Both the position numbers and the translations under genes were made by a program. From positions 351,472 through 415,471 of the forward strand of contig NZ_ATSX01000002.1 of NCBI RefSeq assembly GCF_000527695.1: a stretch of 64,000 nucleotides of DNA, written 5' to 3'. This document shows, piece by piece, positions 8,208 to 16,377 of this stretch (position 1 is the stretch's first letter; each line of letters starts with the position of its first letter). The notes below the pieces were generated by a model, which saw only the letters and a program-made list of their open reading frames with translations, was not told the origin of the DNA and did no database searches. Source of the DNA: Commensalibacter papalotli (ex Servin-Garciduenas et al. 2014) (GTDB lineage: Bacteria > Pseudomonadota > Alphaproteobacteria > Acetobacterales > Acetobacteraceae).

Positions 8208-10280
8208 ATGAATATTGATGAACTTTGTATTAATACAATTCGTGGTTTAGCGATTGACCAAGTACAGGCTGCCAATTCTGGGCATCCTGGAACACCAATG
8301 GGTTTGGCACCAGCTGCATATGCGCTGTGGAATAACGTGTTAAATTATGATCCAGCAAACCCATTATGGCCAGCACGCGATCGTTTTGTGCTTTCTGGTG
8401 GTCACGCTTCTGCATTATTATATTCAATGATTCATTTAGCTGGAATTCACAATGTTACCCATGATGGTAAAGTTGAGCAAAAGCCAGCATTGACTCTACA
8501 AGATTTAGAACAGTTTAGACAGTTTAATTCAAAAACTCCTGGTCATCCAGAATATCGTCATACAGCTGGTGTTGAAACAACCACAGGACCTTTGGGACAA
8601 GGGTTGGCAACTTCTGTAGGGATGGCCATTGCACAAAAATGGTTGGCCTCAAGATATAATCAACAAGGTTTTCCTTTGTTTGATTATCACATCTATACCT
8701 TCTGTGGTGATGGTGATTTAATGGAAGGAATTTCTTATGAAGCTGCTTCTGTTGCTGGTCATTTAAAACTTGGAAATTTGGTTTGGGTTTACGACCGTAA
8801 CCGCATTTCTATTGAAGGTAATATTAACATTGCCTTTACAGACGATGTTGCAAAACGCTTCAAAGCCCAAGGTTGGCATATTCATGAAGTGAAAGATGCC
8901 AATAACATTGCAGACTTCCAAGCAAAATTACATGAAGCACGTCAAGCATCTGATGCACCAAGTTTGGTTATCTTAGATAGTATCATTGGGTATGGTTCTC
9001 CTAACAAAGCTGGTACACATGGTGTTCATGGTGAACCTCTTGGACCAGATGAAGTTAAGGCAACTAAAAAAGTATATGGTATGCCTGAAGATAAAACATT
9101 CTATGTTGCAGATGGCGTCAAAGAACATTTTGCTGCTGGCATTGGTAAACGTGGTGCGGAAGCAAGCCAAAAATGGAATGCATTATTTGCTGAATATAAA
9201 ACAAAGCATCCAGAACTTGCTCAAGAAATTGAAGATATTATTCATCATCGTTTACCAAAAGGGTGGGACAAAGATATTCCAGTTTTTGAGGCTGATCCAA
9301 AAGGGGTTGCTTCTCGTGCAAGTTCTGGAAAAGTATTGAACGCAATTGCTAAAAACATTCCTTGGATGGTTGGTGGGTCTGCTGACCTTGCACCTTCAAA
9401 TAAAAGCTGGTTAGAATTTGCTGACGCAGGTGTATTCCAAAGCCCTGATTATCCAGAAGGTAATGGCACTTTTTGTGGTCGTAATATTCATTACGGTGTT
9501 CGTGAACACGCAATGGGTGCAATCGCCAATGGTATCGCATTAAGTGGTCTTAGAACTTACGCTGCTGGATTCTTTATTTTCTCTGATTATATGAAAAACC
9601 CAGTTCGCTTGGCTTCTATTATGGGCTTGCCGATTGTTTATGTATTTACACATGATAGTATTGGTGTTGGCGAAGATGGTCCGACCCATCAACCTATTGA
9701 ACAATTAGCACATTTCCGTGCAACTCCAGGGATTCGTACAATTCGACCAGCGGATGCAAATGAAGTTGTAGAAGCATGGAAACTGGCAATGGGACAAGAT
9801 TATAATCATGCTCATCCTGTTGTTTTGGCATTAAGCCGTCAAAATTTACCCACTATTGATCGTTCTAAATACGCCTCTGCTGCAGGGTTACACAAAGGGG
9901 GTTATGTTGTTGCTTGTTGTGGTGAGTTGCCTGAAGTGATCTTGATTGCATCTGGCAGTGAAGTTGGGCTGGCGATGGAAGCATATGAGGTATTGATTAA
10001 AGAAGGTCAAAAAGCTCGTGTTGTTTCTATGCCTTCATGGGAAATCTTTGAAGAGCAACCACAATCTTATCGTGACGAAGTATTACCTCCACATATCACG
10101 GGTCGTGTTGCGATCGAACAGGGATCTCCAATTGGTTGGGACCGTTATGCAGGTCCAACTGGAGCCATCATTGCAATGCGCAGTTTTGGGGCTTCTGCAC
10201 CTTATGATAAATTACGCGAACATTTCGGTTTTACAGTAGAAAATGTTCTTAAAGTTGCTAGAGAGCAGCTTAAAAAATAG
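8208..10280 (+). CDS. tkt: Transketolase
   Basis: Thiamine-diphosphate enzyme of the non-oxidative pentose-phosphate pathway that moves two-carbon units between sugar phosphates. The 690-aa protein has the family length. Visible are the N-terminal AANSGHPGTPMG, the ThDP/metal motif GDGDLMEG ... NRISIEGN (about 168-205) and GGSADLAPSN at about 393. The central REHAMGAIANG contains the cofactor-activating Glu, and DSIGVGEDGPTHQPIEQL lies at about 485-502. A Shine-Dalgarno AGGAGAG precedes the start. It heads the run tkt-tal-pgi-gnd, the core of sugar metabolism in acetic acid bacteria that lack a complete glycolysis. Confidence 0.96.
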   Translation: MNIDELCINTIRGLAIDQVQAANSGHPGTPMGLAPAAYALWNNVLNYDPANPLWPARDRFVLSGGHASALLYSMIHLAGIHNVTHDGKVEQKPALTLQDLEQFRQFNSKTPGHPEYRHTAGVETTTGPLGQGLATSVGMAIAQKWLASRYNQQGFPLFDYHIYTFCGDGDLMEGISYEAASVAGHLKLGNLVWVYDRNRISIEGNINIAFTDDVAKRFKAQGWHIHEVKDANNIADFQAKLHEARQASDAPSLVILDSIIGYGSPNKAGTHGVHGEPLGPDEVKATKKVYGMPEDKTFYVADGVKEHFAAGIGKRGAEASQKWNALFAEYKTKHPELAQEIEDIIHHRLPKGWDKDIPVFEADPKGVASRASSGKVLNAIAKNIPWMVGGSADLAPSNKSWLEFADAGVFQSPDYPEGNGTFCGRNIHYGVREHAMGAIANGIALSGLRTYAAGFFIFSDYMKNPVRLASIMGLPIVYVFTHDSIGVGEDGPTHQPIEQLAHFRATPGIRTIRPADANEVVEAWKLAMGQDYNHAHPVVLALSRQNLPTIDRSKYASAAGLHKGGYVVACCGELPEVILIASGSEVGLAMEAYEVLIKEGQKARVVSMPSWEIFEEQPQSYRDEVLPPHITGRVAIEQGSPIGWDRYAGPTGAIIAMRSFGASAPYDKLREHFGFTVENVLKVAREQLKK

Positions 10281-10296
10281 TGGATTAGATGAAAAG

Positions 10297-10330
10297 AGCC
10301 CTCTTTACAATAGCTAGAAAGAGGGCTTTA
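10297..10330 (+). terminator. Terminator-like hairpin after tkt
   Basis: Ten-base perfect stem AGCCCTCTTT / AAAGAGGGCT with an 11-base loop, followed by TTTA. The U-run is short, so it may only attenuate read-through into tal. Confidence 0.6.
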
Positions 10331-10399
10331 ATATTTGTAATATGACATAATTAGTACATAATTTGTTTTATAAGTTAACTTTAAAAGGAAAAAATTCAA

Positions 10400-11536
10400 A
10401 TGGCTGAAAATCCTCTTGTTCAACTTGAAAAATATGGACAATCTCCGTGGTTAGATTTTATTCAACGTTCTTTTACTGCGAATGGCAGTCTTAAAAAATT
10501 GGTTGATGAAGATAACCTTAAAGGGGTTACTTCTAACCCAGCAATTTTTGAAAAAGCAATGGGTCATGGAACAGAATATGATCCACAATTCAAAGAATTA
10601 ATTGCATCTGGCTTGACTGATGTTCCAACATTATATGAAACAGCCGCGATTGAAGATATCCGCAATACATGTAAAGTAATGTTTCCTGTGTGGGAAAAAA
10701 CCAAAGGCGTTGATGGATATGTAAGCCTGGAAGTGTCTCCTTATATTGCGATGGATGGTCAAAAGACAATCGAAGAAGCACGTCGTTTATGGAAACAAGT
10801 TGCTGAAAAAAATCTGATGATTAAAATTCCAGCAACAGCACCCTGTATTCCTGCGATTGAAACAGCAATTTCTGAAGGCATTAACGTTAATGTCACTTTG
10901 TTGTTCTCTTTGGATGCTTATAAAAATGTTTTAGAAGCCTATATTGCTGGTTTAGAAAAACATCTAGCCAAAGGTCATCATATTGGTCATATTTCCAGTG
11001 TTGCCTCATTCTTTGTAAGTCGTATTGATACAGCAATTGATAAAGAAATCGATACCCGTGTTGCTGCTGGTGACAAAGATAGTGCAGCATTAAAAGCTGT
11101 TCGTGGTAAAGTCGCCCTTGCGAATGCGAAAATGGCTTATCAACATTATCTTGAAGTTTTAAAAACAGATCGTTGGAAAAAGCTTGCTGCTGCTGGTGCT
11201 AAACCACAACGTTTATTGTGGGCAAGTACTGGATGTAAAGATAAATCTTTCCCTGACACAATCTATGTTGATGAGTTGATTGGTCAAGATACCGTGAATA
11301 CAATTCCTCCTGCAACAATGGATGCTTTTCGCGATCATGGAACGGCTTCTCAAACACTAGATAAGGATGTTGAGGGAGCTAAAAAAATATTATCAGAAGC
11401 TCAACGTTTAAATTTAAATTTAGCAGGTGTAACAGATAAATTGTTAGCTGATGGTGTTGCTCAATTTGCAACTGCATTTGATCAACTGTTGGGTTCTGTT
11501 AAAGAAAAACTAGAAACTTTACAAAGTGGGAAATAA
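10400..11536 (+). CDS. tal: Transaldolase
   Basis: Transfers a dihydroxyacetone unit between sugar phosphates in the pentose-phosphate pathway through a Schiff-base lysine. The 378-aa protein is of the long transaldolase type. GVTSNPAIFEKAM lies at about residues 42-54, MIKIPAT with the catalytic Lys at about 140, NVNVTLLFS at about 160, and the TDKL... segment near the C-terminus. It ends four bases before pgi. In other acetic acid bacteria and in cyanobacteria these two activities are one bifunctional protein of about 950 aa. Here the summed length is the same but a frame change separates them, so this is a gene split or a frameshift. Confidence 0.93.
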   Translation: MAENPLVQLEKYGQSPWLDFIQRSFTANGSLKKLVDEDNLKGVTSNPAIFEKAMGHGTEYDPQFKELIASGLTDVPTLYETAAIEDIRNTCKVMFPVWEKTKGVDGYVSLEVSPYIAMDGQKTIEEARRLWKQVAEKNLMIKIPATAPCIPAIETAISEGINVNVTLLFSLDAYKNVLEAYIAGLEKHLAKGHHIGHISSVASFFVSRIDTAIDKEIDTRVAAGDKDSAALKAVRGKVALANAKMAYQHYLEVLKTDRWKKLAAAGAKPQRLLWASTGCKDKSFPDTIYVDELIGQDTVNTIPPATMDAFRDHGTASQTLDKDVEGAKKILSEAQRLNLNLAGVTDKLLADGVAQFATAFDQLLGSVKEKLETLQSGK

Positions 11537-11540
11537 TTTA

Positions 11541-13262
11541 ATGCAGGACGAACAATTAATTCAAATGCAATCTGCATTACCAGCAGATCATCAAAAAGCC
11601 GTGCAAGAAGGCCTAAACGCTTGGGATAAAGAGGGTAAAGTCAAAAAAATCTGGGCGCGTGATGCTTCTGTGTGGACAGGAAAAGATGAAAGTAAATGGC
11701 TTGGGTGGTTAGATATTGTTGATGAACAAGTTGGTGACCTTGCAACCCTTGAGGCTTTTCAAAACGAAGTTAAAGCCAGAGGTTTTACGGATGTTTTATT
11801 GCTTGGAATGGGAGGGTCTAGTCTTGGGCCAGAAGTTTTAGGTGAAGTATTTGGTCATCAAACAGGTTTCCCAACTCTGCATGTGTTGGATAGTACAGAC
11901 CCACAACAAGTTTTTACCTTTCAACAAAAAGTAGATCTAGGGAAAACGTTATTCATTGTTTCTTCTAAATCTGGTGGAACATTAGAGCCAAACATTTTAA
12001 AAGCTTATTTCTATAATGAAGCTAAAAAAGTTGTTGGTGATAAGGTCGGAAGCCATTTTGTGACTGTAACTGATCCTGGTTCTCATATGGAAGATGTTGC
12101 TAAACAAGACGGTTTTTGGAAAATCTTTTACGGTAAAAAAGATATTGGTGGACGTTATTCTGTCTTATCTAATTTTGGTATTATCCCCGCAGCAGCAGCT
12201 GGACTACCACTAAGGGCTTTGTTACAATCTGCTCATAAAATGCAAAAAGCATGTGCCGCAGAAACTTCTTTGACTCAAAATCTTGGTCTCCAGTTGGGCG
12301 CTATCTGGGGAACAGCGGTTGCACAATTCAAAAGAGATAAATTTACCATTATTGCTTCTCCTGCCATTAACTCTTTGGGTGCTTGGTTGGAACAGTTGCT
12401 TGCTGAATCAACAGGTAAGATTGGTAAGGGTATTGTTCCAATTGATGAGGAAACTCTGACAACCCCAGATCATTATGGTAATGATCGTTTGTTTGTGTAT
12501 TTGCGTTTAAATGGTAATGTTGATGCAGCTCAAGATAAAGCATTAGAAGCTTTAAAAGCAGCTGGTCATCCAGTGGTTACCTTGAATTTACAAGATAAGA
12601 ACCAAATTGCACAAGTTTTCTATCAAACCGAATTCGCAACGGCAGTCGCTGGTTCCTTTATTAGAATTGATCCATTTGATCAACCTGATGTTGAAGCAAG
12701 TAAAATCGAAACCAAAAAAATTACCACAGCTTATAATGAGCATGGTAAGTTACCAGATATTACCCCTGTGGTTCGTGATGGTAATTTTGAAGTATATGCA
12801 GGTAAAGTTGAAGTTGAAAAATTACAAAATGCTTCTTCTTTGACAGATGCTTTAAAAACATTATTTTCTCAGGTTCAAACTGGGGATTATGTTGGTGTAT
12901 TGGCTTATATCGAACGTGATCTTGCAACGCGTGATTGGATTCAAAAAATTCGTTTGGCTATTCGTGACAAGAAAAAAGTTGCAACAGCTGCGGAATTTGG
13001 TCCTCGTTTCTTACACTCTACAGGCCAAGCCTATAAAGGTGGGCCAAAAACAGGTGTATTCTTGCAAATCACTGTTGATGATGTCAAAGATTTGCCAGTT
13101 CCAGCAGAAAAATATACATTTGGAATTGTAAAAGAGGCACAAGCTCGTGGTGATTTTGATGTTTTGTCAGAACGTGATAGAAGAGTGATCCGTATTCATG
13201 TCAAAGGGGATATGAAAGCGGGCTTGGAAACTTTGAGCAAGACTATTTTAAGCGCTTTGTAG
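11541..13262 (+). CDS. pgi: Glucose-6-phosphate isomerase (C-terminal half of the usual Tal/Pgi fusion)
   Basis: Interconverts glucose-6-phosphate and fructose-6-phosphate. The 573-aa protein has the SIS-type sugar-phosphate motifs LLGMGGSSLGPE (about 92-103) and VSSKSGGTLEP (about 145-155), with GGRYSVLSNFG near 205. I took ATG 11541. A frame-compatible GTG at 11526 overlaps the end of tal, and removing a single A upstream of the tal stop would join the two genes through Q-S-G-N-N-L-M. It is therefore either translated separately, by reinitiation after the tal stop four bases upstream, or part of a frameshifted fusion. No strong Shine-Dalgarno is present, only GTGGGA. Confidence 0.88.
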   Translation: MQDEQLIQMQSALPADHQKAVQEGLNAWDKEGKVKKIWARDASVWTGKDESKWLGWLDIVDEQVGDLATLEAFQNEVKARGFTDVLLLGMGGSSLGPEVLGEVFGHQTGFPTLHVLDSTDPQQVFTFQQKVDLGKTLFIVSSKSGGTLEPNILKAYFYNEAKKVVGDKVGSHFVTVTDPGSHMEDVAKQDGFWKIFYGKKDIGGRYSVLSNFGIIPAAAAGLPLRALLQSAHKMQKACAAETSLTQNLGLQLGAIWGTAVAQFKRDKFTIIASPAINSLGAWLEQLLAESTGKIGKGIVPIDEETLTTPDHYGNDRLFVYLRLNGNVDAAQDKALEALKAAGHPVVTLNLQDKNQIAQVFYQTEFATAVAGSFIRIDPFDQPDVEASKIETKKITTAYNEHGKLPDITPVVRDGNFEVYAGKVEVEKLQNASSLTDALKTLFSQVQTGDYVGVLAYIERDLATRDWIQKIRLAIRDKKKVATAAEFGPRFLHSTGQAYKGGPKTGVFLQITVDDVKDLPVPAEKYTFGIVKEAQARGDFDVLSERDRRVIRIHVKGDMKAGLETLSKTILSAL

Positions 13263-13340
13263 TTTAAAACAGAAAGTGTCTTGTGGGATTAATCTTCAAG
13301 GCACCTTCATTTTATGATGTTAATTTAAAGGAAAATTATT

Positions 13341-14324
13341 ATGAAATTAGGTATGTATGGTTTGGGCAGAATGGGTGGCAATATGGCTGTTCGTTTGGCT
13401 CGTCATGGTCATGAAGTTGTTTTATTAAACCGTACTCGTGCAGTCAGTGATAAAATTCATGCTGAAGCACCTAAAAGCGCTGTTGTAGATGATTTAGAAG
13501 CATTGGTTGCAGCACTTCCTTCTCCTAAAGTGATTTGGGTGATGTTACCATCTGGTGATGTTACTGAAAAAGCCATTGAAACGCTTGGTAATATGCTTAG
13601 CAAAGGCGATATCGTTATTGATGGTGGTAACACATGTTACAAAGATGATGTTCGTCGTGCGAAGATCTTACATGCAAAAGGTATTCACTATGTTGATGTT
13701 GGAACCTCTGGTGGGGTTTGGGGTCTAGAACGTGGTTATTGTATGATGTATGGTGGAAATCAAGAAGCTGTAGATCATATTGACCCTATTCTTGAATCTT
13801 TGGCACCTGGGATTGGGGATATTCCTCGTACAAAAAACCGTGGTTCAAATTTAAACCCACGTGCGGAAAAAGGATATCTACATTGCGGTCCAGCAGGTTC
13901 TGGTCACTTTGTGAAAATGGTTCATAATGGTATTGAATACGGAATGATGCAAGCCTATGCAGAAGGGTTTGACATTATGCGTATGAAAGGGTCTGATCGT
14001 TTACCAGAAGAACAACGTTTTGATTTAAATATGGCTGATATCGCTGAAGTATGGCGTCGCGGTAGTGTAATTCCTTCATGGTTATTGGATCTTTGTGCTG
14101 ATGCATTGGCTGTTGATGGTGACCTTTCTAAATTCCAAGGGGACGTTGCTGACACAGGTGAAGGTCGTTGGACGATTGAAGCTGCAATCGAAGAAGCTGT
14201 TCCTGCGCCAGTTATTACAGCTGCGTTATTTACTCGTTTCCGTTCACGTTCAGGAAACACATATGCTGAAAAAATGTTATCAGCAATGCGTTTTGGCTTT
14301 GGCGGACACGTAGAAAAAAAATAA
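13341..14324 (+). CDS. gnd: 6-phosphogluconate dehydrogenase, decarboxylating (short form)
   Basis: Oxidises 6-phosphogluconate to ribulose-5-phosphate with release of CO2. The 327-aa length marks the short GntZ/YqeC type, which often prefers NAD+, rather than the long E. coli type. Visible are the N-terminal dinucleotide motif [22 protein letters not shown] (about 91-102), the catalytic region [17 protein letters not shown] and the [21 protein letters not shown] motif with Lys and Asn (about 179-199). It follows pgi by 78 bases with an AAGGA ribosome site and closes the first half of the pentose-phosphate block. Confidence 0.95.
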   Translation: MKLGMYGLGRMGGNMAVRLARHGHEVVLLNRTRAVSDKIHAEAPKSAVVDDLEALVAALPSPKVIWVMLPSGDVTEKAIETLGNMLSKGDIVIDGGNTCYKDDVRRAKILHAKGIHYVDVGTSGGVWGLERGYCMMYGGNQEAVDHIDPILESLAPGIGDIPRTKNRGSNLNPRAEKGYLHCGPAGSGHFVKMVHNGIEYGMMQAYAEGFDIMRMKGSDRLPEEQRFDLNMADIAEVWRRGSVIPSWLLDLCADALAVDGDLSKFQGDVADTGEGRWTIEAAIEEAVPAPVITAALFTRFRSRSGNTYAEKMLSAMRFGFGGHVEKK

Positions 14325-14348
14325 AATTTTTGTAAGTATTTCTGCAAT

Positions 14349-14383
14349 AAAAGCTTTAATCGTAAAGGTTAAAGCTTTTTTTT
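14349..14383 (+). terminator. Rho-independent terminator after gnd
   Basis: Stem AAAAGCTTTAA / TTAAAGCTTTT with a nine-base loop running into T residues, 25 bases after the gnd stop. Confidence 0.8.
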
Positions 14384-14726
14384 ATGCCATTTATTTCTTT
14401 TGAGCTTATAAAAATATAATTTAATAATTTTTGGATGTTTTCTAAATTTTTTTTAAGCAAAGTAAACAATTTGTTATACATTCTCTGCGATATTCTAATA
14501 TAGAATAACGTTTAAACAGTCATTACACGGTTATAATTAAGGATTAAAAGGTGAAGAATTTATGAACCAATAATCATATTTTCTTAGTTTAAGTATAAAA
14601 CATAATTATACTTCTCACTCGGTATTTTATAAATATCGTAATAAAAAAAATTAATAATTTTATCATTCAAGAAACAAAATAATGAATAGACATGAGTAGT
14701 GTCTGTTCATAGATGGAGGTCATGGT
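14384..14726 (+). promoter_or_regulatory. Upstream region of the first GltD-like/PFOR operon, with two inverted repeats
   Basis: A non-coding AT-rich spacer of about 340 bases. It holds a perfect palindrome TATTCTA-ATA-TAGAATA at 14491-14507. An 11-bp hairpin (14682-14692 with 14700-14710, one G-U pair, seven-base loop) ends about five bases before the GGAGGT ribosome site at 14715-14720. These could be regulator sites or an RNA element controlling translation. The regulator is unknown and no canonical FNR box was found. Confidence 0.45.
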
Positions 14727-16358
14727 ATGACAATCAAACAACATGATATGAGTCCCCGTATCAATATGGAGAAAAAGGACTTTGCAGGGCCAATTCGAAC
14801 AGTAGTCCCTGTATATAATCATCATTTACCTCCCTGTAACCATGCTTGTCCAGCTGGTGAGGATATTCAAGGATGGCTTTCATTAGCGCAAGCGGGCAAA
14901 TTCCAAGCTGCTTGGGAACATATTCTGATGAATAACCCAATGCCAGCAGTGCATGGACGTGCTTGTTACCATCCCTGTGAAGATTCATGTAATCGTGGTG
15001 ATTTGGATGGTTCTATTACTATTCATGCTGTTGAGCGATTTTTGGGTGATATGGCGAATGCTAGCGGTTGGAAAGTCCCCGTTGCAGACAATCAAAATAG
15101 CAAAAAAATCTTGATTATCGGTGCGGGGCCGGGTGGTTTATCTGCAGCTTATCATTTGCGTCGTATGGGGCATGAAGTTGAAATCAGAGAAGCGTTTTCA
15201 ATTCCTGGTGGAATGATGCAATACGGCATTCCAGCTTATCGTTTACCTCGTGATATTTTAAAGCAAGATATAGATCGTATTGTCGAGATGGGCGTAAAGA
15301 TTGTATGTAATCATCGTGTCAAAGATTTAGAGCAAGAAAAGAAAGGGGGGAATTTTGACGCAGTATTCCTTGGAATTGGTGCGGGCAAGCCTTCTTTGAT
15401 TGATATTCCGACGCAAGAAGGGGCCCATGTATTATCAGCAGCTGAATTTTTACATGATGTCAGCGCAGGAAACCAACCTAAAGTTGGTGCAAATGTTTTG
15501 GTGTATGGGGCAGGCAACACCGCTATGGATGCTGCACGTTCAGCTTTTCGTATGGGTGCCAAGACTGTTAAAATCATTTTCTTTTGGGATCGCCCTCATA
15601 TGGAAGCACATGATTTTGAAATCGTTGATGCGGATGCCGAGGGAACTCAATTTAAATGTATGAGTACCATTGCGTCCATTGAAAAAGATAAAGTTGTCTT
15701 GAGAAAAATGGTTGTTGGTGATACAGGTCGCCCAGAACCGACAGAAGAATTCGAAGACATGCCAATGGATACTGTGATTATGGCATTAGGACAAAGACCA
15801 GAAAGTAGCTTTCTTAGTAAGGTCTCTGGAATCGAATTAAATCCAGATGGAACGATTGTGGTTGGTAAAGATATGATGACGGGTGCCGAGGGTATTTTTG
15901 CTGGTGGTGATGCCATTCGTGGGCCACGCAGTGTAACCACTGCGGTAGGATTAGGGAAAAAGGCGGCTAGATTTATAAATGGTTGGTTAAGTGCGAACGC
16001 CTATCAAATTCCATCGAAAAATCCAATTTCATACTATAAAGATTTACACTTGCCTTTGTTAGCAGAAACACCACAAATCATTCAAAAAGAATTGCCTGTT
16101 GATGAACGGATTGGTTTCAAAGAAACGTTAATCGGCTTTTCAGAAAATGAAGCCGTGTATGAAGCACAACGATGCTTGTCTTGTGGGAATTGTTATGAGT
16201 GTGACAATTGCTTGGCAGCATGTCCAGAGCAAGCATTAACAAAATTAGGCCCAGGAAATGGGTATGAAGTCAATATGGATCGTTGCACAGGGTGTTCTGC
16301 TTGTTTTGAAACATGCCCATGTCAAGCAATCGATATGGTTACAGAACAACGGGTATAA
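14727..16358 (+). CDS. GltD-like NAD(P)H:ferredoxin-type oxidoreductase with C-terminal 2x[4Fe-4S], copy 1
   Basis: Flavoprotein that probably shuttles electrons between the adjacent PFOR and NAD(P). The 543-aa protein has an N-terminal iron-sulfur domain (CNHACPAGE and CYHPCEDSCNR, about residues 33-90), an FAD motif GAGPGGLSAAYHL (about 132-144), and an NADPH motif GAGNTAMDAAR (about 260-270). At the C-terminus two [4Fe-4S] sets follow: CLSCGNCYECDNCLAACP (about 484-501) and CTGCSACFETCP (about 520-531). GltD alone lacks this bacterial-ferredoxin tail. The gene lies 19 bases before the PFOR gene and has a paralog at 45752-47377 in the same relation to a second PFOR, so the two work as a pair. 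It is unlikely to be a glutamate synthase subunit because no GltB is near. Confidence 0.82.
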   Translation: MTIKQHDMSPRINMEKKDFAGPIRTVVPVYNHHLPPCNHACPAGEDIQGWLSLAQAGKFQAAWEHILMNNPMPAVHGRACYHPCEDSCNRGDLDGSITIHAVERFLGDMANASGWKVPVADNQNSKKILIIGAGPGGLSAAYHLRRMGHEVEIREAFSIPGGMMQYGIPAYRLPRDILKQDIDRIVEMGVKIVCNHRVKDLEQEKKGGNFDAVFLGIGAGKPSLIDIPTQEGAHVLSAAEFLHDVSAGNQPKVGANVLVYGAGNTAMDAARSAFRMGAKTVKIIFFWDRPHMEAHDFEIVDADAEGTQFKCMSTIASIEKDKVVLRKMVVGDTGRPEPTEEFEDMPMDTVIMALGQRPESSFLSKVSGIELNPDGTIVVGKDMMTGAEGIFAGGDAIRGPRSVTTAVGLGKKAARFINGWLSANAYQIPSKNPISYYKDLHLPLLAETPQIIQKELPVDERIGFKETLIGFSENEAVYEAQRCLSCGNCYECDNCLAACPEQALTKLGPGNGYEVNMDRCTGCSACFETCPCQAIDMVTEQRV

Positions 16359-16377
16359 GGTAAGGGATAATATATAA

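Noticed and set aside
13955..14347. 130-aa minus-strand ORF opposite gnd
   Set aside because: It is a shadow of the well-supported gnd frame, with no domain and no ribosome site.
14727..16358. Annotation as glutamate synthase small subunit
   Set aside because: The C-terminal double [4Fe-4S] tail, pairing with PFOR and lack of gltB argue against it.
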